A stretch of 18,425 nt of DNA, from the NCBI GenBank assembly GCA_020429465.1, contig JAGQLH010000018.1, positions 1 to 18,425 on the forward strand, read 5' to 3'. The stretch is from Candidatus Dojkabacteria bacterium (lineage in GTDB: Bacteria > Patescibacteriota > Dojkabacteria > B142 > WJKM01). Numbering within the stretch: the first letter of the stretch is position 1; the number at the start of each line of letters is the position of its first letter. The position numbers and the translations under genes were made by a program. The notes beneath the pieces were generated by a model. The model worked only from the letters and a program-made list of their open reading frames with translations, was not told where the DNA came from and did no database searches. Shown in pieces: positions 1 to 6,434 of this stretch.

Positions 1-1
1 G

Positions 2-1537
2 GCAGTGTCCACAGTGAGTGTTACCGAGGGGGGTCGCACTCGTCAGTATCGTGTTACTATTGAGAATAATAGCGCAGAGATTACAGTTCCATACAATGAT
101 AATGTGAATCCAGGAGAATCCAAAACGTTTGTTTTCTCTTATATTCATCCTTCTCTTGTGTACGAGAATGGATCTCTTATTGATGCATACATCCATGCAT
201 TCTCGAAAGATTATGAATTTACCGTAGGGTCAACATCAACTCAATTCTCAACAAAACTTCAAATCCCTTCAAACCTATTTAAAGATCCCAATTTTGTTTA
301 TCCTGAAGCACGTTCGGTTGTTCAGACAGATACCTATGTAACATATGAATTCAGTCAGCAAAGCTTAGTCGATCAATTTGTGTGGCTTCAATTAGGACGA
401 GAACAGGTATATGATTTCACACTAATCCAAGACATCTCACCAACAGAAGATAGGCTTACTGGGTTATTTAATACGTTTGAACTTATTCTTCCCCGGGAAT
501 TAACAACAGACACAATCTCACAAGAAGTGTTCTTCACAGAAATTACTCCTGAGCCAATTTCAGTTTTTACTGATGAAGAAGGGAATGTATTTGCTGAATT
601 TAATTTTCCATCTAATGAACCTCAACAAGTTTCGATATCTGGATACGCAATAGTCAAACACGAAAAAAATGAGATTTTTGAAAATTACTCGGGTACAGTA
701 GAAGAAATCCCTGAGGAAATAGTTGCAAAATATACAAAACCATCTGAATATTGGGAAGTAATGGATCCACGAATACAAGAAAAGGCACAGGAGCTGAAAG
801 GAACGGAAACAAATGTTTTAGCAATTGCCTCAAATGTGTATTCTTATGTTGTAGATACAATTGATTATAGTCAAGTTAAACGTTTCGGATTGAATGAGCG
901 GCAAGGTGCATTAGCGACATTGGAGGGAGGAGCGGCAGTATGTATGGAATATTCAGATCTCTTTCTTACCTTAATGAGGGCAAATGGGATTCCTGCGCGT
1001 GCCGTGTTTGGATATGGATATGATCCACGTATAGAAAGTGCACAGCAAGAAGCCCACCAATGGGTACAAATATATATGCCGGGTCTTACCCATCCGTGGG
1101 TAGATGTGGACGTAACATGGGGAGAATCAGGAGAATTACTTATAGGGGGAGACTTAAATCACTTTTACACACATGTAGCATATGAGAATCCGAACGTTCC
1201 GGCGATGATATCTCGTTACTCATTCCAAAATAGTGGGGATTTACACCCACCATCATTCGATATTCAGACAATAAATACTATGCCAACAGATCTTTCGAAT
1301 GTAACATCGGTTGAGGATCTTATTTCTCGTTATCCTCGTCAAGAACAGAGTGATGTTGAACGGTTTACCTCATACGTCAGTAATCGATTTCTTGCCGGAT
1401 ATTCCTCTCTTAGAGAAGGAGGGTTTGATATTGGCAATACATCTCAACTGCTTTTTATTATCGCGTCAGCATTAGGTACAATAAGTATGTATAGTGCTGT
1501 AAGATGGCTGATTTCGATAGCTACAAAGAATAAATAG
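2..1537 (+). CDS. Transglutaminase-like extracytoplasmic protein with C-terminal membrane anchor (5' end cut off)
   Basis: The reading frame is open to the left edge, so the N-terminus is probably missing; a GTG at position 5 is the first possible start inside the window. Residue numbers count from that GTG. Residues about 1-240 look like beta-rich extracellular material without a recognised domain. Residues about 250-395 form a transglutaminase-like cysteine protease fold with the catalytic triad visible: Cys313 in GGAAVCMEYSDLF, His351 in EAHQW, and Asp367 or Asp369 in WVDVDVTWG. A hydrophobic helix at about 481-505 followed by a short basic tail (ATKNK) would anchor the protein with its bulk outside. 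Members of this superfamily cross-link or hydrolyse peptide or amide bonds; the substrate cannot be told here. The gene ends 19 bases from the convergent argS. The fold call is firm, the role is open. Confidence 0.8.
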   Translation, partial: AVSTVSVTEGGRTRQYRVTIENNSAEITVPYNDNVNPGESKTFVFSYIHPSLVYENGSLIDAYIHAFSKDYEFTVGSTSTQFSTKLQIPSNLFKDPNFVYPEARSVVQTDTYVTYEFSQQSLVDQFVWLQLGREQVYDFTLIQDISPTEDRLTGLFNTFELILPRELTTDTISQEVFFTEITPEPISVFTDEEGNVFAEFNFPSNEPQQVSISGYAIVKHEKNEIFENYSGTVEEIPEEIVAKYTKPSEYWEVMDPRIQEKAQELKGTETNVLAIASNVYSYVVDTIDYSQVKRFGLNERQGALATLEGGAAVCMEYSDLFLTLMRANGIPARAVFGYGYDPRIESAQQEAHQWVQIYMPGLTHPWVDVDVTWGESGELLIGGDLNHFYTHVAYENPNVPAMISRYSFQNSGDLHPPSFDIQTINTMPTDLSNVTSVEDLISRYPRQEQSDVERFTSYVSNRFLAGYSSLREGGFDIGNTSQLLFIIASALGTISMYSAVRWLISIATKNK

Positions 1538-1556
1538 CGACAGTACGTTACGTCAG

Positions 1557-3401
1557 TTACATTTTTTCAACGGTATCTATCCCTAAAACCCCAAGTCCTA
1601 TACTAAGTATGTTAGCCGTAGCAATTGTGATAGTAATACGTAGATTCTTCATGTTGTCTGTTTCGGCATCTTGAATAGGACAATGCGCGTAAAAACTATT
1701 GTACTTTTGTGCTAGTTCAAATAGGTAAGTACAGACTATATGCGGTGAATAATTCTCTACTGCATCTAATAAGATTTGAGAGAAATGCACAAAATGACGT
1801 AGTAAACTATTCTCATACGTATTCATTTCTACCAATTCGGTAGGGTAAGATGTCTCGCTCCCAGTTTTCTCAAGTATTGATTTGCACCGAGCATACGTAT
1901 ATTGAAGGTATGGCCCACTATTTCCTTCGAAGCTTAAAGTCTCGTCGAAATCGAAAATGATATCGCTTCCAATTCTCGCTTTTAAGAAGGCATATTTAAC
2001 AGCTCCAATAGCAATCTTTTCTGTCGTTTCATCTTTTTTTTCAGCAGGGATCTTCTCAGAATTTTGAACAATCTCATGAAGTCGTTTTTTCGATTCTTCG
2101 ATTAGCGATTCTCCTGTAATAATATTTCCAGTTCTACTCGACATCTTTCCTTCTGGTAATTTCACAAAGCCGTGACCTATATGGTGTGTTTTCTTTTCTA
2201 ATTCAGGATTTATAAAACTCAAAGCTTTTAATATGACTTGAAAGTATGCGTTTATTTCATTTGCTGTCATAATAACGGACTTATCGTAATTGAACGCTTC
2301 ATACTTTGTAGGTGCGAGCCCTAAGTCTTTAGCTTCGTACGTAGGAAGTCCCAATTTATTTACAAATACTCTTGTATGAAGTCCATGCTTTTCTCCATTA
2401 AAGATTATAGCTCCGTCACTTTCTTCGAAAATACCTTTTTTAAGATACTCATGTACATAGGACAATCCTTTTTCCGCAACATAACTTTCTGGAAAATAAA
2501 GGTCATGTGTAGTACCAAGTCTTTGGAAAATACTAACAAAATATTCAAGGCTCCAAGATCTTCCTTCTATGTACAGTTCTTCAATTTCTTCAGTTGAATA
2601 GTTATGAGTTTTTCGGAATTCTGAGTAATCAATTATCGGTTTAAAATTTTGTGTTCGCTCTAAGTTTTTTTGAGCAGCCATAAAGCCGAGTACGTTTAGT
2701 TCCTTCATGTCATCATGCGACTCTGGATTATCTTTGAATTCAGCAGCACCACGTGCATACCCTTCTCCCAGAAACGCTATTCTTTCTTGGAGGGATTTAG
2801 ATTTAAGCTCCTCGAGCCCTATCTTTTCATCCTCAAACTTTTGTAAGATTCCCCATAGTGATTTTGCTACATGCATTCCCACATCTCCGAAGTAATCTGC
2901 TCTCTTTACAGTAGCACCTTGTATTTCGTGTAATCGAGAAACTGCTTCCCCAAATATCGTTGTATAGAGATGACCAATATGAAAAGCTTTAAATGGATTT
3001 GGATCACCAAATTCTAGGATAACTTTCAACTCCTTATAAGAGTCAAATGAATTACATTCACCACTAAGTACAGACTTTAAATTATGCATCAAAGCATCAG
3101 TAGTAATTTTAAAGTTTATGAATCCCGGCCCAGCTATTTCGGCTTCTATTTCTGGTGCAGAAAAATTATCAATAAGAATCTCAGCGATTTCGCGTGGATT
3201 TTTTTTAAGTGTTTTCGTCAGAGTCATTGCAATGTTGCTCGCGAAATCGCCATGAGAAGTATCACCTGGACGTTCAAGATGGATAATCTCTTGAGCAATG
3301 TCCGAACCTAGTAATTCTGAAGCTGCATTTGCGAGTTCTGCTTGTATTGTGTAGGCAATAGAATTTTCTGGGAAGGAGTATTTTGATTCATCAGTGTTCA
3401 T
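1557..3401 (-). CDS. argS: Arginyl-tRNA synthetase
   Basis: This class I aminoacyl-tRNA synthetase joins arginine to tRNA(Arg) in the cytoplasm. At 614 aa it is of ordinary family length. The N-terminal add-domain covers about residues 1-110. The HIGH signature is literal at 141-144, within FGDPNPFKAFHIGHLYTT, and the KMSKS-type loop is KMSSR at 419-423 in KLPEGKMSSRTGN. The C-terminal DALR-type helical anticodon-binding region spans about 490-614, starting near GPYLQYTYARCKSIL. It is the last gene of argG-argH-argS, 44 bases after argH, with no terminator or strong promoter in that gap. It should therefore share the arginine-responsive leader of argG. Putting the synthetase behind a T-box is common; putting it together with the last two biosynthetic enzymes ties charging to supply. 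No Shine-Dalgarno sequence precedes the ATG. Confidence 0.97.
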   Translation of the reverse strand: MNTDESKYSFPENSIAYTIQAELANAASELLGSDIAQEIIHLERPGDTSHGDFASNIAMTLTKTLKKNPREIAEILIDNFSAPEIEAEIAGPGFINFKITTDALMHNLKSVLSGECNSFDSYKELKVILEFGDPNPFKAFHIGHLYTTIFGEAVSRLHEIQGATVKRADYFGDVGMHVAKSLWGILQKFEDEKIGLEELKSKSLQERIAFLGEGYARGAAEFKDNPESHDDMKELNVLGFMAAQKNLERTQNFKPIIDYSEFRKTHNYSTEEIEELYIEGRSWSLEYFVSIFQRLGTTHDLYFPESYVAEKGLSYVHEYLKKGIFEESDGAIIFNGEKHGLHTRVFVNKLGLPTYEAKDLGLAPTKYEAFNYDKSVIMTANEINAYFQVILKALSFINPELEKKTHHIGHGFVKLPEGKMSSRTGNIITGESLIEESKKRLHEIVQNSEKIPAEKKDETTEKIAIGAVKYAFLKARIGSDIIFDFDETLSFEGNSGPYLQYTYARCKSILEKTGSETSYPTELVEMNTYENSLLRHFVHFSQILLDAVENYSPHIVCTYLFELAQKYNSFYAHCPIQDAETDNMKNLRITITIATANILSIGLGVLGIDTVEKM

Positions 3402-3445
3402 ATCTACGTTGTTTTATAATTGTTTGTAATTAAAAGAACTGAAAG

Positions 3446-4795
3446 TTAAGTAGTCTTCAGATCTGAAAGCCAATGAGGATCTTGCCATTTCATTACCTCT
3501 TCTTTTGTAACGGGACAGGATATATGGTGCTCATTGCAAGCATTAATTAGTGTATTATAGTCAATTTTATGCTTATTTTCAGAATTTTTAATAGCTTTTT
3601 CAACTATGATTTTTGCGACTCTCATAGGAATTTTATAGCTTTTACAAAGTTGCTCCATAAGTGTTGTTGCTCCTATAAAGTTTCTATGACACCATTGTTC
3701 CATTTGTTCAGCGTGAGTTTCTGTACTTTCTATAAGTTCTTGTAGAATTTGTGGGGTTGGAATACATTCTCGTATAAGGTCCATTATGATGTATTTACTC
3801 CATTGTGAATCCCTGTTATATCCCAAGAAATTTGCTTGTCCAATAGCTATGAGACTCTGAAGTTGTCCAGAGGCATAGGCAGCCTTTGCTTTTATCACTT
3901 CTAATGGATCCGGATTTTTCTTTTGAGGCATAACTGAGCTACCTGTCGAAAAATTATCTGCTAAGCGTATAAAACCAAATTGTGGTGTAGAGAGAATGAT
4001 GAACGTTTGTGCAATATGAGAGAAATGATTCATCATACTTACAATACTGTAAGCTAAGTCAGTTTCTGACTCTCCCCTATTAGTAACAGTATCTATAGAG
4101 CTTTTGAATGCGCTATTAAATCCAAGTTCCGAGGCAGTATATTTTTTATCAATAGGAAAAGAAGTTCCATATCCAGCCATACTTCCCAATGGAGATTCAT
4201 CATGAATTTCGTTCCAAGCAGAAAACTTTTGGCAATCTCTTTGCAACATTACACTAAAACTTTTCAAGAGTTCTCCATAGGTTGTTACCATTGCATGCTG
4301 GTGATGGGTAAACCCTGGCATGATAGTTTTAGAATGAGTTATTGATAATTTTTGGAGTGAATCAACAAGAGAAGATAACTCATCAATAAATACTTGTGCC
4401 ATTTCCTTTGTGTAGAGTTTCATATCAGTTGCTACTTGATCATTTCTCGATCGCGCAGTATGAATTTTCCCAGCTATTTCAATACCAAGTTTTTCAGTGA
4501 GCCAATTCTCAATATTTGTATGTACATCTTCTTTCTCTGGATCAAGGAGGAATTCTCCTTTTCTCCAAAGTGCTTCAAGATCAGAAAGAGCGGTTAATAG
4601 TTTTTGTGCATCTTCGTGTGAGATGATAGATTGCTTTTCGAGCATAGAGCAATGAACTTTATTTACCATAATGTCGTATGGAATTAGAGCCTCATCGCAA
4701 GCAGGAAGAGATTTTACATCCCTTCCTGCGGTGAAAGATAGTACTTCTGAGCTTGGGTTTTTTGTGAATGCTGATCCCCAAAGTGTATGTTTCAT
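3446..4795 (-). CDS. argH: Argininosuccinate lyase
   Basis: It splits argininosuccinate into arginine and fumarate, the last step of arginine biosynthesis. The 449-aa protein has the fumarase/aspartase superfamily features in order: HTARSRNDQ at about 112-120, a GFTHHQHA segment at 161-168 where most family members have GYTHLQxAQP, and the flexible catalytic signature GSSVMPQKKNP at 285-295. The HHQHA variant changes residues near the active-site histidine region but keeps THxQxA, so the enzyme is probably active. The start lies only two bases downstream of the argG stop codon, so the two genes are almost certainly co-transcribed and perhaps translationally coupled. No Shine-Dalgarno sequence is visible in the end of argG. 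Confidence 0.96.
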   Translation of the reverse strand: MKHTLWGSAFTKNPSSEVLSFTAGRDVKSLPACDEALIPYDIMVNKVHCSMLEKQSIISHEDAQKLLTALSDLEALWRKGEFLLDPEKEDVHTNIENWLTEKLGIEIAGKIHTARSRNDQVATDMKLYTKEMAQVFIDELSSLVDSLQKLSITHSKTIMPGFTHHQHAMVTTYGELLKSFSVMLQRDCQKFSAWNEIHDESPLGSMAGYGTSFPIDKKYTASELGFNSAFKSSIDTVTNRGESETDLAYSIVSMMNHFSHIAQTFIILSTPQFGFIRLADNFSTGSSVMPQKKNPDPLEVIKAKAAYASGQLQSLIAIGQANFLGYNRDSQWSKYIIMDLIRECIPTPQILQELIESTETHAEQMEQWCHRNFIGATTLMEQLCKSYKIPMRVAKIIVEKAIKNSENKHKIDYNTLINACNEHHISCPVTKEEVMKWQDPHWLSDLKTT

Positions 4796-4797
4796 GA

Positions 4798-6054
4798 TTA
4801 GTTTTGATTATGTAGAATTTGATTAGCTAGTTTCATTTGAAGAGAGTAAATTTCAGTGAATCCTGCGCTGGCATTTACATTAAAGTTATACCCTTCATCA
4901 TTATTGAACGAACCGTTATGTAACCCGAATGGTGATTCCATAGCGACGACTGTAGTGCTCCCCTTGAATAATTTGAGTGTTACAACACCGGTAACTTTTT
5001 TATTGATATCTTCATTAAATGCATTGATAGCATCCATTACCGGATCAAACCAGAGGGCTCCGTAACACAAGTATGCCCATTTGATATCCATCATGGCTTT
5101 AAGTTCATTTACTTGTCTGGTGCTCACATATTTTTCAAGCGCTTTATGCGCTTCTATGATAATGTGAGCACCAGGGAGTTCGTATACACCTCCATTTTTT
5201 AAACCTACAAGTCTATCTTCAACCATTTGTACAACCCCAACACCGTGAGCACCACCCAGCGTATTAGCCTTCATTATTAAAGCTGATAAGTTCATAGGAG
5301 TTCCATTAATTGAAATAGGTAGCCCGTTTTTGAATTCAAGTTCCACTAACTCTCCTGTGTCAGGAGCATCTGTTGCGAGCGTATATGTTGTGAGAAATTT
5401 TTCAATAGGGTTAATTGCATTTGGATATTCAATTTCTCCTCCCTCCCATGTCATACCCCACATGTTATCGTCAACACTGTAGGGAAAATCATGACTAACT
5501 GGAACTGGAATATTGTTATTTTGTGCATATTTAATTTGTTCATTTCTATCCATATTCCATTCTCGAACAGGTGCAATTATTTTCATAGAAGGATCTTGTG
5601 AAAGTATGTAACCTTCAAATCTGACTTGATCATTTCCTTTTCCTGTACATCCATGAGCGATTGCATCAGCATTGTATTTATGGGCAAGGTGTACTGCATT
5701 TTTGGCAGTGACTGCTCGAGCCAGCGGGGTTGATAAATGATAATCTCCTTGATAACTTGCATTAGCTTTTATACCTTTAGCAATAAATTCTTCTGCAAAC
5801 TCATCTTTTACATCTACGGTAATTGCTTCATCTGCGCCTAGATCCAGTGCTTTCTGCTTGATCTCTTCTAGATTGCCCTCTTGCTGTCCCAAATCCATTG
5901 TTACAGCTATGATTTTGACATCGTACGTATCTTTAATCCACTTAATCATAGTAGAAGTGTCGAGGCCTCCAGAATAAAGAAGAAGTACTTTAGATATGTC
6001 TTTTTTTTGAGCTTCATATGATGCTACTTTTTTGTATGTTGTAAGTTGATTCAT
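4798..6054 (-). CDS. argG: Argininosuccinate synthase
   Basis: It condenses citrulline with aspartate using ATP to form argininosuccinate. The PP-loop ATP-pyrophosphatase motif SGGLDTS lies at 28-34, and the nucleotide/citrulline-binding signature HGCTGKGNDQVRFE at 134-147. The C-terminal synthetase domain contains MWGMTWEGGEIE. The protein is 418 aa, about 20 residues longer than usual at the N-terminus (MNQLTTYKKVASYEAQKKDI before the PP-loop); there is no internal ATG that would shorten it to the classical form. It is the first gene of argG-argH-argS. The 5' region, from the end of ctlX, holds a T-box and then a leader-peptide attenuator, whose terminal T-tract ends about seven bases before the ATG. 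A GGAGG lies 18 bases upstream, inside the attenuator hairpin, which is too far for a standard Shine-Dalgarno sequence. Confidence 0.97.
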   Translation of the reverse strand: MNQLTTYKKVASYEAQKKDISKVLLLYSGGLDTSTMIKWIKDTYDVKIIAVTMDLGQQEGNLEEIKQKALDLGADEAITVDVKDEFAEEFIAKGIKANASYQGDYHLSTPLARAVTAKNAVHLAHKYNADAIAHGCTGKGNDQVRFEGYILSQDPSMKIIAPVREWNMDRNEQIKYAQNNNIPVPVSHDFPYSVDDNMWGMTWEGGEIEYPNAINPIEKFLTTYTLATDAPDTGELVELEFKNGLPISINGTPMNLSALIMKANTLGGAHGVGVVQMVEDRLVGLKNGGVYELPGAHIIIEAHKALEKYVSTRQVNELKAMMDIKWAYLCYGALWFDPVMDAINAFNEDINKKVTGVVTLKLFKGSTTVVAMESPFGLHNGSFNNDEGYNFNVNASAGFTEIYSLQMKLANQILHNQN

Positions 6055-6060
6055 GAGTGT

Positions 6061-6096
6061 AAAAATAAAAAACCTCCATATATGCTAGGAGGTTAT
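6061..6096 (-). terminator. Second intrinsic terminator in the argG leader (segments 3:4 of the attenuator)
   Basis: In the transcript AACCTCC (6094-6088) pairs with GGAGGTT (6077-6071) across a 10-nt loop. A T-rich run, TTTTTT-A-TTTTT, follows (6072-6061) just before argG. The stem is only 7 bp but has four G:C pairs. Its 5' arm is part of a longer segment, ATAACCTCCTAG (6096-6085). That segment can pair instead with CTAGGAAGGTAT (6140-6129) in the upstream leader ORF, which would abolish this hairpin. The same hairpin holds the only GGAGG near the argG start, so it could also hide a weak ribosome-binding site. Confidence 0.72.
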
Positions 6097-6122
6097 GAAT
6101 AAATGTTTGATGTATGCGTGCA

Positions 6123-6197
6123 TCAACGATACCTTCCTAGAAAGATATGTACTCTGCGACGGTTTGAATTGTTATTCGAACTGTAGCTATAAAACAT
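6123..6197 (-). CDS. Arginine-rich leader peptide (24 aa) of the arg operon attenuator
   Basis: A 25-codon frame reads from ATG at 6197 to TGA at 6125-6123. The peptide begins MFYSYSSNNNSN, then three consecutive arginines, then VHIFLG and ends RYR. The arginine codons are CGT, CGC, AGA at 6161-6153, AGG at 6134-6132 and CGT at 6128-6126: five of 24 residues, and four different codons. It lies between the T-box terminator and a second terminator, directly upstream of argG. It is therefore best read as a regulatory leader peptide, not a functional protein. There is no Shine-Dalgarno sequence before the ATG, but none of the real genes in this window has a well-placed one either. The frame is too short for homology, so the call rests on codon content, position and the RNA pairings around it. 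Confidence 0.75.
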   Translation of the reverse strand: MFYSYSSNNNSNRRRVHIFLGRYR

Positions 6198-6211
6198 AAT
6201 TGAATAAATAT

Positions 6212-6267
6212 AAAAAAACTCTCGTCAAAGTATAAAACATGAAATTTTATACAAGGACGAGAGTTTT
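6212..6267 (-). terminator. Intrinsic terminator of the T-box
   Basis: AAAACTCTCGTC (6267-6256) pairs perfectly with GACGAGAGTTTT (6226-6215). An inner 8-bp stem GTATAAAA/TTTTATAC (6252-6245 with 6237-6230) extends the hairpin, and the RNA ends in a run of seven T residues (6218-6212). The hairpin starts one base after the 3' strand of the T-box antiterminator. AAAACT of its 5' arm is complementary to AGTTTT of that strand, so the two structures should compete. The leader-peptide ATG lies 15 bases beyond the T run, so the peptide is made only on read-through transcripts unless another promoter exists. Confidence 0.85.
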
Positions 6268-6399
6268 CAAAAACTTCGTGGTACCACCCTTTTTCCTTAC
6301 TATATTTCTATTAGTAAGCTTTGTAACCAATTACGGTTATATATGTACTTGTTTGCGGTAATAATTTTTTGGGACTTTCAGCTACTCCCAATTGCTTGC
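6212..6399 (-). promoter_or_regulatory. T-box riboswitch, probably tRNA(Arg)-responsive, upstream of argG-argH-argS
   Basis: The diagnostic T-box sequence GGGTGGTACCACG lies at 6289-6277; its TGGT would pair with an ACCA 3' end of uncharged tRNA. AAAAA (6294-6290) and TTTTT (6273-6269) close the antiterminator helix. Just upstream is a 7-bp stem III-like hairpin (CTTACTA/TAGTAAG, 6318-6296) and a 5-bp hairpin (6339-6324). Near the 5' end the hairpin TTGGGA/TCCCAA (6391-6369) carries AGTA-GCTG-AAAG in its loop, resembling the apical GNUG part of stem I. A CGC followed by A at 6357-6355 is a candidate specifier codon for arginine. Stem I is shorter than the usual Firmicutes form and its base is not clearly closed, so the specifier is tentative. 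The T-box element itself and the terminator after it are clear. Confidence 0.85.
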
Positions 6400-6404
6400 C
6401 GAGA

Positions 6405-6434
6405 ATTATATAACACTTTTATTTTATTTGTAAA
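6405..6434 (-). promoter_or_regulatory. Sigma70-like promoter of the argG leader
   Basis: On the minus strand TTTACA (6434-6429), an 18-nt spacer, and TATAAT (6410-6405) form a good housekeeping promoter. It overlaps the last codons of ctlX. Transcription would start near 6398, just before the first T-box hairpin, giving a leader of about 340 nt before argG. This makes the arg operon independent of ctlX read-through. Confidence 0.65.

Larger units (their letters stand above)
6061..6197 (-). promoter_or_regulatory. Ribosome-mediated (leader peptide) arginine attenuator upstream of argG
   Basis: Four RNA segments of a trp/his-style attenuator can be drawn. Segment 1, ATATCTTT (6148-6141), pairs with GAAGGTAT (6136-6129) across a CTAG loop, giving 8 bp with two G-U pairs. 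Segment 2, CTAGGAAGGTAT (6140-6129), alternatively pairs with segment 3, ATAACCTCCTAG (6096-6085), giving about 11 bp with one bulged base per side. Segment 3 alternatively pairs with segment 4, GGAGGTT, to make the terminator. Segment 1 begins four bases after the last of the three tandem Arg codons. A ribosome stalled there would cover it, free segment 2, and favour the 2:3 antiterminator. A ribosome reaching the TGA would cover segment 2 and allow termination. The pairings are seen in the sequence; the mechanism is inferred. Confidence 0.72.

Noticed and set aside
6061..6434. The argG leader as a single simple T-box with two redundant terminators
   Set aside because: The second terminator is linked by alternative pairing to an Arg-rich ORF with trp/his-like geometry, which a redundant terminator would not need; still the main alternative if the ORF proves untranslated.
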